Shown piece after piece: positions 9,693-19,422 of a stretch of 64,000 nucleotides of DNA. Under the pieces are notes generated by a model. The model did not search any database and was not told where the DNA came from. It was given only the letters and a program-made list of their open reading frames with translations. The position numbers were made by a program, and so were the translations under genes. Numbering within the stretch: the stretch's first letter is position 1; every line of letters begins with the position of its first letter. Source of the DNA: Bradyrhizobium cenepequi (GTDB lineage: Bacteria > Pseudomonadota > Alphaproteobacteria > Rhizobiales > Xanthobacteraceae); NCBI RefSeq assembly GCF_020329485.1, contig NZ_JAGKJI010000005.1, positions 1 to 64,000 on the forward strand, in the 5' to 3' direction.

Positions 9693-9833
9693 TCAAAACA
9701 GAAGAAAGGTCCCGATCAGGAGGCCCGCAGCAAAGGACCAAAGCCCCAAGGTGCAGGCTGAAACGACGCGGACGAGGTTGCGAAGCCGCTCCTCGTACTC
9801 CTCTTCTGTCGTCTTATGGAACTGAGCTGTCAT
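9693..9833 (-). CDS. Small single-pass membrane protein, unknown function
   Basis: A 46-residue product starting MTAQFHKTTEEEYEERLRN, with an acidic/charged N-terminal helix followed by one hydrophobic segment (residues about 24-45) that runs to the C-terminus. The pattern of a charged helix plus a terminal membrane anchor makes it look real, but there is no clear ribosome-binding site, and in-frame ATG codons at 9851 and further upstream could extend it. I do not recognise a family. Confidence 0.45.
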   Translation of the reverse strand: MTAQFHKTTEEEYEERLRNLVRVVSACTLGLWSFAAGLLIGTFLLF

Positions 9834-10096
9834 TGGCGCTGCCCTGCCCATGCTTCGCTCGGTGTTCCCAGGATTTACGCCCCCAAATCGTGGTGAAGAC
9901 GGGGCATTAGCCCCCCGCAGCGATGCCAATGCCGTGATCGGACTTGCGCCCGAGACTGAAAGATTCGAGGGCGAGAGCCCCAGTTTGATCTGGCTCATCC
10001 AAGCAGATGATCTCTCCGGGTAGATTGATGTTGCTCTTCCTTTTCGATAGCAATGCGATATGTTATCGAATTGTCACCCAACCGTCACAATCTCAC

Positions 10097-11884
10097 ATGT
10101 CAAAAGCCGACACGCAGACCCCTGCCCGGGAAAGTGCACGCGCGATGCACGGGCTCGATAGCGCCCCGGCCATGCAGCACAATAAAAGACCGGAAGGCCC
10201 TGTTGCCTCCGGGCAACATGACGCTGCGGAGCCCCACTCGCAGGAATCGCCGAAGGCCCCCCTTCAGGAAGCGCAGCTCCGGGAGGAGCAGCGTCAGCGT
10301 GATGATGTAGCGTCAGAAATCCCTGTGCGGAAGGCTGCCGCGTCTCCCGGCGATGAGATCGAACTCAAGCTTGTTGTTGACGCCAATCGCATGGCGGGTT
10401 TCAACGCCGCTCCGATTATCGCGACGAATGCACGCAACAAGGGCACGCGAAAGCACCTCAAGTCCGCCTACTACGATACGCCCGAGCGGACGCTGAGACG
10501 AAACGGACTAAGCCTGCGGGTTCGCCAGAGCGGCGCGAGATTCGTGCAAACCGTGAAAGCCGAATGCGCAGACGATCCGCTCCGGCGCGGCGAGTGGGAA
10601 GCGAACGTTCCATCGATTGCTCCCGATGTCGAACTGGCGATGCCGTTCATCCCGCCCAAACTTCGCGCGGATCTGAGACGTCATCAGCTTGAGGCCGTCT
10701 TCACTGCGGATATCCACCGGCACGCGCGGATTGTCGAGCTGCCATCCGGAACGATCGAGGTCGCTTTCGATCAGGGATTGCTGAAATCAGGCGATCGATC
10801 GATGCCCGTGGGCGAGATTGAGTTGGAGCTCAAGGGTGGAAGCGCCAGCGCAATCTACGACCTCGCGCTTCGTCTGGCGGACTATGGTCCGGTGCGACCG
10901 TCAATCCGCAGCAAGTCGGCGCGCGGCTTTGACCTTGCGGCTGAGGCGCCTCCAGAGGTGCGGAAACCGCGAAAGCTTCGTCTCGATCCGTCAATTTCCC
11001 TCGATGAGGCCTTCGCAAAGATCGTGCGCTCCTGCTTTCACCATCTTCTTGGGTCTCTGTCGGCCGCCGAGGACGGTCGTGATCCCGAGGGGGTCCATCA
11101 GCTTCGCGTGTCGCTGCGCCGCCTTCGCGCGGCGCTGGATCTGATGCGGTCCGTTGGGCCGTTGAACAATCTCGACTCGCTCCGGTCGGAAGCAAGATGG
11201 CTGGCGCGAAATCTTTCCGCGGCGCGTGACTGGGATATGTTTCAACGGGGAACCCTGCCAACCATCGCGCAGGCCTGTCCTTCGGTAGCGGGCTTTGATG
11301 TCCTGGAACAGGTTGTAGAGAAACGCCGGTTGTCCGCCTATCAGAATGTACGTCTCGCGCTGGCTGACCGCCGATGCTCGCGTTTCCTGATCAGCCTCGG
11401 CGGCTGGATTGAGGCCAGGGGTTGGCGAAGCGGCGTCGCTCCCGAAGATCTCGGCCGACTGGCCGATCCCGCCATCAACTTCGCCGGACGCATCCTGTCA
11501 GATCAATATGCGAGAGTGCTCAAGCGCGGCCGTCGCTTCAAGTCACTTCCGGCGGAAAAACTGCACCGATTGAGACTCGCGGCGAAGAGATTGCGCTACG
11601 TCGCCGACTTCCTGTTACCGCTGTATGGAGACCGAAAGTCGGTCAGGCGGTTCTCTCGCGGATTGGCCGACCTACAGGAGGAACTTGGTTCCTATAACGA
11701 CATGGCGATCACAGACGGCCTTTTCGCTGAGCTCGGTGGCGAGCTCTCACAGACCGGCACAGCCACAGCCGCGATCGCCGGCTGGCAGGCGCATGCATCG
11801 ATCGGCGTTGCGGCCCGCCTGCGAGACACGTGGCGGGATTTCAGGAAAACGAAAGCACCCTGGTTGAGGGGTGCAGAGGCGTGA
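10097..11884 (+). CDS. CYTH-CHAD domain protein
   Basis: A 595-residue cytoplasmic protein. Residues 1-80 are low-complexity and Gln/Glu/Pro-rich. A CYTH domain follows with the E-x-E-x-K signature (E87, E89, K91 in DEIELKL), YYDTPERTLRRNGLSLRVRQ and VGEIELELKGG, the acidic and basic side chains that line the triphosphate tunnel. From about residue 285 a CHAD domain has paired histidines and arginines in VHQLRVSLRRLRAAL, SAARDWDMF and LHRLRLAAKRLRYVADF, which bind polyphosphate in characterised CHAD proteins. CYTH-CHAD fusions are linked to inorganic polyphosphate; catalytic versus binding role is not decided. No ppk gene is nearby. ATG 10097 is chosen; an earlier ATG at 10007 lacks support. 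Convergent with the next gene (12 bp gap). Confidence 0.88.
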   Translation: MSKADTQTPARESARAMHGLDSAPAMQHNKRPEGPVASGQHDAAEPHSQESPKAPLQEAQLREEQRQRDDVASEIPVRKAAASPGDEIELKLVVDANRMAGFNAAPIIATNARNKGTRKHLKSAYYDTPERTLRRNGLSLRVRQSGARFVQTVKAECADDPLRRGEWEANVPSIAPDVELAMPFIPPKLRADLRRHQLEAVFTADIHRHARIVELPSGTIEVAFDQGLLKSGDRSMPVGEIELELKGGSASAIYDLALRLADYGPVRPSIRSKSARGFDLAAEAPPEVRKPRKLRLDPSISLDEAFAKIVRSCFHHLLGSLSAAEDGRDPEGVHQLRVSLRRLRAALDLMRSVGPLNNLDSLRSEARWLARNLSAARDWDMFQRGTLPTIAQACPSVAGFDVLEQVVEKRRLSAYQNVRLALADRRCSRFLISLGGWIEARGWRSGVAPEDLGRLADPAINFAGRILSDQYARVLKRGRRFKSLPAEKLHRLRLAAKRLRYVADFLLPLYGDRKSVRRFSRGLADLQEELGSYNDMAITDGLFAELGGELSQTGTATAAIAGWQAHASIGVAARLRDTWRDFRKTKAPWLRGAEA

Positions 11885-11896
11885 TCGGCCGCCCGC

Positions 11897-14800
11897 TCAG
11901 TTGTTCGGCGGGAAATCTATCGAGTTGTTCTGCTTGCCGGTGTTGAATTCCATGATCTTCCGCGTCACGCCGGGAAAGATCGCCGAGATCGGATTGACGC
12001 GCAGCACTGGCTGCGCCGGCGTTCCCACGACCTCGTAAGTCACGCCGATCAGGCCCTCATTGCTACCGCCGCCGAGTACCAGGCCGATCACCGGCAGCTG
12101 GCCGAACATGTTGTTCAGCCCGTACATCGGCACGAAGGTGCCGCTCATGCGCACCTGATTGGCGATGTTGTCGATGCTGCCTTCGATGGTCGCGCCGATC
12201 GACGGCCCCTTCACGACGCCGTCGCGGATCGTGAGCACTCCACTCTGCCGCGTGAACTCGGCGCGCAAAGCGCTGAAGGCGACGCCGCCGGTCGAACCGG
12301 GTGGTCCGCCCGCAGCCACGCGTTCGAGCTCGGGCTGGCCTTTGACGGAGAAGTCGCGGATGTTGATCAGCCCTTCCTTGGGGCTCGGCTCCGCCGCGGG
12401 CGGCTCCAGCGCGAGCGTGAGCTGACCGCCTACGATCTTGGAATAGAAATCGGTGAAGCGGAAGAACGCGCCGGCGTCGTTGGTTTGCAGGTAAACCACC
12501 TCGCGGCCCTGCTGGCGGCCGCGCAGATCGGCGGTGACGGGTGTGTCGCGCCCGATCTTGCCCGCTAGCGCAAAACTCTTGATGGCGCCGTTGCGCTTGG
12601 AAACCTTCGCATCGACGCTGCGCAACGCTTCGCCATTGAAGCCGGCAACCGCGCCGAGCTTGAGGTCGATGTCGTAGTCGATGTTCCTGGTCTTGTTCTT
12701 GTGATCGTCGCGGCCGGAAATCGCCGAGCGGAGGAAGCCGCGGCTGTCGAACACGTCGCCGCGCATCGAGACTTTCAAGACGCCGTCGGGCCCGCGATCG
12801 GCGCGCAGCGTGGTCTTGTCGCCTTCCGAGGGCGAATAGGTCGGGAAGTTGGCGTTCATGAGATCGCCGTTCTGGTCGACCTCGACCGATCCCTTGATCG
12901 AGGCGCCGGCGCCTTCAACGACAATGTCCTCAAAGCGCGTCGATTGCGGCTTCTGCACCACATTGAAGGTGACCTTGCCCGACTTGCCTGATGACTTGAC
13001 CCAGCCTGGCAGGACGTTGTCGACCCTGAGCTGGGTGAGATCGGCCTCGACGCCGAGCTTGCTGTCGTGATCGCTGCTGCTCGCGATCTTGCCCACGACC
13101 TTGACCGGGATCCCGCCGCTCACTGCGGACCCGAGATCGAGGCCGAGCCGTGCGCGGCCTGCATCGTCGAGCGTCGACTGCAGGCGGATGTCAGCGTCGC
13201 CTTCGCTCGGCTTGCGGTAATCCAGCGAAGCCGGCTGCCCGCCGATCTTGACGTCGCCCTTGACCTGATAGCCCGCATTGTTGGCGACGACCTTCAGCGC
13301 GTTGGCTTCGAGCTTCTGGTTCATCACCACCTTGTCGATCGCGACGCCGCCGAGATCGGCGGTGACGGCATAGGTCGTGTCCTCCTTGGTCAGCACGCCC
13401 TTGACCGGCAGGCCGAGATTGATCGTGGCCGACACCGTTCCCTTGCTCGCATTGGGATCGACAAACGTCGTCCCCGACACATCGCTGAGTCGATCGGAGG
13501 CGAGGATTTCCGCGCAGGCCGGGACCGAGCAGTCGACACGGAACCTGATCTTCGCCGGCGGGGGTTTCGGCACCATGTCGGGGACCTCGAAGGTGAAGTC
13601 CGACAGCGTGATCTTGCGCCCGCCCGGCGTGTCGGCGATGCCTTGGGTGATGTTGACGGTAGCGGTGCGGCCGGTCACCCGTGCCCGCAAGTCCGCGTCG
13701 TGAACCACGGGCATCTCGTCCACCGGACGTACCGCCACGCCGCTCGCGATGATGTTGACCGCAAGCCCTTCATCCGGGATCGGAGGCCCCTTGCGCGACA
13801 GGTTGCGCACCGGCGAATTGACGCCGACCTCGATGCGCTGGAGCGTGCCGCGCTCGATCCGGTCGATCACCCATTCGCGCAACTCCGGCACGATCAGGAT
13901 CGGCCAGATCCGCTTCAGCGCCGAGGCCGACATCGGCGTGCCGGCAAAACCGAGCTGCAGCCGCGGTTCGCCCGAATAGTCGATGCTGCCCGTGCCGGCG
14001 ATACCGATCTCGCCATTACTGATATCGGCTTGCGTCAGCAGCACGCGCTTCTTGTCGGTGTCAAAACGGAAACCAACCGCGATGCGGTTGAAGATCAGCG
14101 GCGGCTCATTGTCGATGCCGCCGAGCAGGATCGTGCCGCCGCTCAGGCCGAGCTGCCAGTCGTTGACCTCGTCATTGGGCGGCTCGAGATGGGCAAGCAG
14201 CGTGACCCGGTTGTCGCCCGAGATGATCTTGAACGGCGCCAGCAGCACGCGGCGTCCGGCGTCCCATTCGAGATTCGCTTCCGCCGAGTCGATCGGCATC
14301 GGATAGTCGGGCGTGTCGGTGTCGATCAGCTTGCCGGCGCCGGCGGTGATCTTGCCGCGGAGATAGGTCGGCAGGCCATCGCGACCGAGTTCACCCTTCA
14401 GTTCGCCGGATAGCGGCAGCTCGGCGTTGTAGGTGAGATCCTTGACCCTGAGCGCGAGCAGGATATTGGCGGCCTGCAGTTTGTCGGCCCGCAGGTAGAC
14501 CGCGCGCACGCCATCCTTGAGTGGCCCGACCGCGACACGCAGCGACCACGGCTGGGCGCCCTCTTCGCCGACGCTCAGCGCCACGCCGCCGCCGCTCGGC
14601 CGCCGCAGGCTCAGGCTGATGTTCTCGAAGGTCCATTTGCTGCCGCGCTGCTGGTCGTCGACGATCAAGTTGCCGTTCTTGAGGCCGATCTCGTTGAGGT
14701 TCTGGCCGTCGAGGCCGGTCATGCTGAGGCTGTCGAGCCAATCGAGGCCGGCGAGCAATCCGCTCTGCGCGCTCTCCGCTGGCGCCGGGACGCTGATGGA

Positions 14801-15613
14801 CCGCGAGGAAGGCGGCGACAGCGGCGGTGGTGGCGTCTCCCGCGCGAAAGTCGGCGGCAGGCCCGCCTCGTGCTTGGAAGCGACACCGGTTGCGAGCGGC
14901 TTGGCCGTATCGCCGGCAGAAACGCTCACGTAGCCGTCCGGCGTGATCCGGATCGCGAGCTCGGCATCAACAAGGTTGAGGCTTTCGGCGCGGAGCTGGC
15001 CCATCAGCAGCGCGGTGCCGGACAGCTTGACTTCGGCTTTGGGAGCGCTCGCGACGATCGCATGGTCGCGGTCGCGCACGATGATGTCGCGGATGCGCAC
15101 GGCAATCCGGACGTGGCCGGCGCGCTCGATCTGGGTGCCGCCGACCTCGACCGTGTTGCCGTGGCCGATATTGTCCTCGATCGCCGCCGCGAGCCACGGG
15201 GTCGCCATGTCGAGATTGATCGGCCCCGCTCCCAGCCGCCACCACAGCGCGCCAAAGCACCCGATGAAGATCGCCGCCACCACGCCGAGCACCAGGGCGA
15301 TGCGCTTGACCCAGCGCGCGCCGTGAACCCGGCGCGACGTGGCGCCGAACAAATCGCCGATCCGATGCAGGCTGGAATCCGAGCGCGACAACAGCCGCCG
15401 CGCGCGATGGCCGGCCGCCTCGTCATGCTCATCCCAGCCGGTTTCGTCGTCCCAGCCGCAGTAAGGCGCGTCGGTACGCGGATTCGGGCTGTGGCCTTGG
15501 AGCGATCCTTGAGACGACGAATTCCTTGCCATTGCCTCTCGGTGCAGGCGTTGAGGTTGATCGCCGCCCAAGGCGCGCCCGTCGATCCATATCGAGCGCT
15601 CCTGTGCCGGCAT
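11897..15613 (-). CDS. Large AsmA/YhdP-like envelope protein (DUF3971 and AsmA-like C-terminal region)
   Basis: A 1238-residue protein with a disordered, charged N-terminus (residues 1-100), one membrane anchor near residues 101-123 (KRIALVLGVVAAIFIGCFGA), a Pro-rich linker near 240-275, and then a very long beta-rich periplasmic region, typical of AsmA-superfamily proteins such as YhdP. The C-terminal block with VRMSGTFVPMYGLNNMFGQ, IGLVLGG and EGLIGVTYEVVGT is the AsmA-like C-terminal signature. Such proteins are thought to bridge inner and outer membranes and move phospholipids. ATG 15613 is chosen because GAGGA precedes it; in-frame upstream codons to 15748 would overlap the divergent leader. 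Divergent from the peroxiredoxin gene. Confidence 0.85.
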   Translation of the reverse strand: MPAQERSIWIDGRALGGDQPQRLHREAMARNSSSQGSLQGHSPNPRTDAPYCGWDDETGWDEHDEAAGHRARRLLSRSDSSLHRIGDLFGATSRRVHGARWVKRIALVLGVVAAIFIGCFGALWWRLGAGPINLDMATPWLAAAIEDNIGHGNTVEVGGTQIERAGHVRIAVRIRDIIVRDRDHAIVASAPKAEVKLSGTALLMGQLRAESLNLVDAELAIRITPDGYVSVSAGDTAKPLATGVASKHEAGLPPTFARETPPPPLSPPSSRSISVPAPAESAQSGLLAGLDWLDSLSMTGLDGQNLNEIGLKNGNLIVDDQQRGSKWTFENISLSLRRPSGGGVALSVGEEGAQPWSLRVAVGPLKDGVRAVYLRADKLQAANILLALRVKDLTYNAELPLSGELKGELGRDGLPTYLRGKITAGAGKLIDTDTPDYPMPIDSAEANLEWDAGRRVLLAPFKIISGDNRVTLLAHLEPPNDEVNDWQLGLSGGTILLGGIDNEPPLIFNRIAVGFRFDTDKKRVLLTQADISNGEIGIAGTGSIDYSGEPRLQLGFAGTPMSASALKRIWPILIVPELREWVIDRIERGTLQRIEVGVNSPVRNLSRKGPPIPDEGLAVNIIASGVAVRPVDEMPVVHDADLRARVTGRTATVNITQGIADTPGGRKITLSDFTFEVPDMVPKPPPAKIRFRVDCSVPACAEILASDRLSDVSGTTFVDPNASKGTVSATINLGLPVKGVLTKEDTTYAVTADLGGVAIDKVVMNQKLEANALKVVANNAGYQVKGDVKIGGQPASLDYRKPSEGDADIRLQSTLDDAGRARLGLDLGSAVSGGIPVKVVGKIASSSDHDSKLGVEADLTQLRVDNVLPGWVKSSGKSGKVTFNVVQKPQSTRFEDIVVEGAGASIKGSVEVDQNGDLMNANFPTYSPSEGDKTTLRADRGPDGVLKVSMRGDVFDSRGFLRSAISGRDDHKNKTRNIDYDIDLKLGAVAGFNGEALRSVDAKVSKRNGAIKSFALAGKIGRDTPVTADLRGRQQGREVVYLQTNDAGAFFRFTDFYSKIVGGQLTLALEPPAAEPSPKEGLINIRDFSVKGQPELERVAAGGPPGSTGGVAFSALRAEFTRQSGVLTIRDGVVKGPSIGATIEGSIDNIANQVRMSGTFVPMYGLNNMFGQLPVIGLVLGGGSNEGLIGVTYEVVGTPAQPVLRVNPISAIFPGVTRKIMEFNTGKQNNSIDFPPNN

Positions 15614-15841
15614 CGCTGCCAATCCTCGATTAATACTGTTACTCGCCGTCAGCCCCAAGTGAACATTTGAGCGAACTTTCGAAGGCTGGCTCGGCGAGCG
15701 GACGGATGACGCGTCGAAATCCTTGTGACCATACTCCGGCGCCATCAAACTTGCCCAGCAGCCGGCGCAAATCCGATCGCTGGGGACAAGACCCGCACTG
15801 ATTCAATGGTTGAGCCGCGGAAAGCGACGAAAGGAAGGCGT

Positions 15842-16546
15842 ATGTCCAAGAAAACGCGCAAGAAATCCTCCAAGACCACAGCCAAATCGTCTCCGGCCAA
15901 AGCGTCTCCGGGCAAGGCATCCCGCAGCAAAGCCGTCGCATCGGTCAGGCCGCCCGCGGCAAAGGCGCACAAGGCGGTCGCAAAGAAATCCAGCAAGGCG
16001 GCGAAGGCCGCTCCTGTTAAAGCGTCCCACAAGGACGCATCGAAATCGTTAAACTCCGCTGCATCGGCTGCAACCAAATCGATCGCCCTGGTCGAGGGCG
16101 CCAAGGCGCCTGATTTCCGTCTGACCCGCGACGGCGGCGGTGAGGTTTCACTCACCGATTTCGCCGGCAAGAAACTGGTGCTGTTCTTCTACCCGCGGGC
16201 TGACACACCCGGCTGCACCAAGGAGGCGATTGATTTCACCCGCCTGAAGGATGCCTTTGCCGAGAGCGGCACCGAGATCCTCGGCGTCTCCGCCGATACG
16301 GTGAAGGCGCAAGAATCGTTCAGGAACAAGCATCAGCTTGCCATTCCCTTGGGTTCGGATCAGCAGCATGAGATGCTGGAGGCCTATGGAGCCTGGGGCG
16401 AAAAATCGATGTATGGCAGGACTTTCCTTGGGATTCTTCGCACCACGGTTCTGGTCGATGCCAACGGCCGGATCGCCAGGATCTGGCGCAACGTGCGCGT
16501 CGACGGCCATGCCGACGAGGTCCTTGCCGCGGCCCGATCGCTCTAA
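15842..16546 (+). CDS. Peroxiredoxin (Bcp/PrxQ type) with long Lys/Ala/Ser-rich N-terminal tail
   Basis: A 234-residue thiol peroxidase. Residues about 90-234 are a standard AhpC/TSA fold: GAKAPDFRLT, LVLFFYPRADTPGCTKEA with peroxidatic Cys125, GVSADTVKAQESF and a terminal VDGHADEVLAA. The resolving cysteine often found five residues after the peroxidatic one is absent (Ile130), so it should act as a 1-Cys enzyme or use another partner. Residues 1-80 are almost entirely Lys, Ala, Ser and Pro, like a histone H1 or DNA-binding tail. ATG 15842 has a GGAAGG ribosome-binding site; earlier in-frame starts do not. Confidence 0.9.
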   Translation: MSKKTRKKSSKTTAKSSPAKASPGKASRSKAVASVRPPAAKAHKAVAKKSSKAAKAAPVKASHKDASKSLNSAASAATKSIALVEGAKAPDFRLTRDGGGEVSLTDFAGKKLVLFFYPRADTPGCTKEAIDFTRLKDAFAESGTEILGVSADTVKAQESFRNKHQLAIPLGSDQQHEMLEAYGAWGEKSMYGRTFLGILRTTVLVDANGRIARIWRNVRVDGHADEVLAAARSL

Positions 16547-16645
16547 CTCACCGGGTTCCGTTTTCGGAAAATTAACCATGACCGGCTCAAATCGCTCCCG
16601 AACTGAGGCCGTACGGAACTTGATCCGACCGGCGCGGGAGTGCCG

Positions 16646-18001
16646 ATGTCGTCCTATCGTTCTAGTCACCATGTCGACCATCACCATCATCCACGAGAAC
16701 ATGGGCGGGCGTCCCCTCGCCGCCCGGCGACCCATGCAGCGCCCGTCGCGACCGCGCGGCCGGCGAACGACTACACCCTCGCACATGCCGGCAAGCAGGT
16801 CCGCATTGGCCCAGTCCTGTTCTGGGCGGCGGTCGGCTCGGTGGTCCTGCTCGGCATATGGTCGGCGGCGACCGCGACCTATTTTGCGTTCCGCGACGAT
16901 GTCCTGACCCGGCTGCTCGCCCGCCAGGCCGAAATGCAATTCGCCTATGAAGACCGGATCGCGGAACTGCGCGCCAAGATCGATCGCACCACCAGCCGGC
17001 AGCTCCTGGACCAGGAGCAATTCGACCAGAGGCTCGAGCAGATCATGCGCCGGCAGACCGCGCTCGAAGCCCGCGCCACCGCGCTGGGCTCGATGCCGGA
17101 TGTCGCGACGACCGGCTCGATTCGTCCGCCCGCGCGCAACGCCGCGCCGGAGCAGGCGGCAACGCCGAAACCGTCGCCGATCAGCGACACCGTCATCTTC
17201 GTGGCGCCGCCGGATCGCGAGGCGCGACTGGAATCCCGCGCCCCGATCAAGACCGCACCGCCGGTGAACCAGTTCGCCAAGCTCCAGGGCGTCGACAATG
17301 TCCTGGTCCGCCTGCAGACCTCGCTCGACCAGGTGGAGCGCCGCCAGATGGCGGCGCTGGGCTCAGCCGAGGAAACCATGGAATCGCGCGTGCGACGGAT
17401 GCGCGGCGTGATCACCGATCTCGGCCTCAGCATGTCGCAGCTTGAAGCCGCGACCCCGCGCTCGGCCATCGGCGGTCCCTTCGTGCCCGTCAAGCTGCCC
17501 GCCGACGCCGGCCCGTTCGAGCGGCAACTCAACCGGATCAATATCACCCGTGCGCAGATGCAGCGCTTGAATGCGACGCTGGCACTGGTGCCTTACCGCA
17601 AGCCCGTGATCGGCGAAGTCGAATTCACCTCAGGCTTCGGCGTCCGCACCGATCCTTTCCTCGGCCGCCCTGCGATGCATACTGGCCTCGATTTTCGCGC
17701 CGCGATGGGTGATCCCGTCCGCGCCACCGCCAACGGCAAGGTGGTGTCGTCGGGCTGGGCCGGCGGCTACGGCCGCATGGTCGAGATCGATCACGGCAAT
17801 GGCCTCTCGACCCGCTACGGCCATCTCTCGGAGATCAACGTCAAGGTCGGCGAAACCGTCAAGATCGGCCAGGTGATCGGCGCCGTCGGCTCGACCGGCC
17901 GTTCGACCGGACCGCATCTCCACTACGAAACGCGGATCGACGGCGACGCGGTCGATCCGCAAAAATTCCTCCGTGCCGGCGTGCGCCTGAGCGCGGGCTG
18001 A
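16646..18001 (+). CDS. M23 family (LytM) metallopeptidase, membrane anchored
   Basis: A 451-residue peptidoglycan endopeptidase homologue. The N-terminus is His-rich (SSHHVDHHHH), then one membrane segment near residues 50-75, coiled-coil stretches (about 85-150 and 215-265), and a C-terminal LytM domain. Zinc ligands are visible: H345 and D349 in MHTGLDF, and H424/H426 in GPHLHYE, so the domain looks catalytically intact. Orientation suggests a periplasmic coiled coil and protease, like DipM or MepM relatives working at division or on wall expansion. ATG 16646 has GGGAG seven bases before it. Convergent with the next gene. Confidence 0.9.
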   Translation: MSSYRSSHHVDHHHHPREHGRASPRRPATHAAPVATARPANDYTLAHAGKQVRIGPVLFWAAVGSVVLLGIWSAATATYFAFRDDVLTRLLARQAEMQFAYEDRIAELRAKIDRTTSRQLLDQEQFDQRLEQIMRRQTALEARATALGSMPDVATTGSIRPPARNAAPEQAATPKPSPISDTVIFVAPPDREARLESRAPIKTAPPVNQFAKLQGVDNVLVRLQTSLDQVERRQMAALGSAEETMESRVRRMRGVITDLGLSMSQLEAATPRSAIGGPFVPVKLPADAGPFERQLNRINITRAQMQRLNATLALVPYRKPVIGEVEFTSGFGVRTDPFLGRPAMHTGLDFRAAMGDPVRATANGKVVSSGWAGGYGRMVEIDHGNGLSTRYGHLSEINVKVGETVKIGQVIGAVGSTGRSTGPHLHYETRIDGDAVDPQKFLRAGVRLSAG

Positions 18002-18015
18002 CGTGCCGCGGACAT

Positions 18016-19251
18016 TCAGCGCGAAGCCTCGTGGCCGACCTCGCCGGTGATGACGTCGCCGAACAGTTCCCAGGCCTCGCCGTTGAATCGCATCAGTTGC
18101 ATCTGCTCGATGGGGAAATAGTCGTCCGGATCGGTGTTGACCATGATACCCGGCAGCATCAAGTCCGAGCGGAAATTCTTCAGGTTGGCAGCCTGCTTCA
18201 TGACGTTCTCGCGCGTGAGATTATCGCCGCATTGCCTTAGCACCTGAACCATCGCCTGCGCCTGGACATAACCATAGACATTGTTCGCATTGGCCTTGTC
18301 TCCATCGGGATAATACTTGTCCATGAATGCGCGCCAGGCTTGCACGCCAGGATCGTCCTTCCAGGTGGGATCGGTTGGATCCTTCAGGTAGGCTGTGGAA
18401 ATGATGCCTTTCGCGTATTGCAGGCCGGCCGGCTTCAGGACCGACGCAACCGAGGTTGCGGTGTTGGCAAGAAAGAATTTCGGCTTCCAACCGAGCTCTC
18501 CGACCTTGCGGATCGCCTGCGCCGAGCCTTTTGGTGCGGCCCAGGAGAAAAAGATGTCGGCACCTGAATCGTGCAGCGCGACGATCTGGGAATCGACGCT
18601 GGGATCGCTCACCTCATAGGATTTGTCGGCGACAATCATGCTGGCCTTATCGCCAAGCCCATCCTTCAGGCCCTTGAATTGATCCTTGCCGGCGTCGTCG
18701 TTCTGCCAGAACACGGCGATCTTGCTGTTTGGAAAATGCGTGAGGATGTATTTGGCGTAGATCCTTCCCTCGCTTTGGTAGTTGGGTTGAAAGCCCATCG
18801 TCCACGGCAAATTCTTGGGGTCGCTGAATTTGGTGCCGCCGGAGGCGACGAAGAGCTGCGGCACCTTCTTGGCATTCATGTATTTCATGGTCGCCGAATT
18901 CGAAGGCGTGCCGAGCGGCTGGAAGATCAGGAGCACTTCGTCGCTCTCGACCAGCTTGCGCGCCTGCTCGATCGCTTTCGGCGGGCTATAGGCGTCGTCG
19001 TAGGAAATGAAATTGATCTTGCGTCCGTTGATGCCGCCATCGGCATTGACCATGTTGAAATATGCGGCTTCGGTCTTTCCGATCACGCCGTAGGATGAGG
19101 CAGGCCCGCTATAGGGCATGATGTTTCCGACCTTGATCTCTGTGTCGCTGGCACCGGAGTCGTATTTCTTCTGGGCGTTGGCCACGGTCACGAGGACCAT
19201 TGCGACGGTAAACACCGTCGGCACCACGAGCGTCTGCATCCGCGGCAGCAT
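18016..19251 (-). CDS. ABC transporter substrate-binding protein, branched-chain amino acid (Leu/Ile/Val) type
   Basis: A 411-residue periplasmic protein with a signal peptide ending TVANA before QKKYDSG (residues 1-26). The mature part is a type-1 solute-binding fold (Peripla_BP_6): GASDTEIKVGNIMPYSGPASSYG, INFISYDDAYSPPKAIEQARKLV, FQPLGTPSNSATMKYMN and SWAAPKGSAQAIRKV. It resembles amide, urea or branched-chain amino acid binders, but the ligand is not assignable. GGGAG precedes ATG 19251. No permease or ATPase gene lies nearby, so it is an orphan that must use a transporter encoded elsewhere. Divergent from the carbamoyltransferase. Confidence 0.9.
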   Translation of the reverse strand: MLPRMQTLVVPTVFTVAMVLVTVANAQKKYDSGASDTEIKVGNIMPYSGPASSYGVIGKTEAAYFNMVNADGGINGRKINFISYDDAYSPPKAIEQARKLVESDEVLLIFQPLGTPSNSATMKYMNAKKVPQLFVASGGTKFSDPKNLPWTMGFQPNYQSEGRIYAKYILTHFPNSKIAVFWQNDDAGKDQFKGLKDGLGDKASMIVADKSYEVSDPSVDSQIVALHDSGADIFFSWAAPKGSAQAIRKVGELGWKPKFFLANTATSVASVLKPAGLQYAKGIISTAYLKDPTDPTWKDDPGVQAWRAFMDKYYPDGDKANANNVYGYVQAQAMVQVLRQCGDNLTRENVMKQAANLKNFRSDLMLPGIMVNTDPDDYFPIEQMQLMRFNGEAWELFGDVITGEVGHEASR

Positions 19252-19422
19252 TGTTTTCTCCCTTGTTCTTTCGACTTTGTTATTGCCGGAGTGTCGCAAG
19301 GCCTCCACGACCCTGCAAGCGCGCACTTATTCCGCGCGACGAAACAGCATTGTTGTGCAACGCCAATTGTGATTGATGCTGGCGATCACCCAATAGCAGG
19401 GGCGCTCGACTTGGAACTGAAT

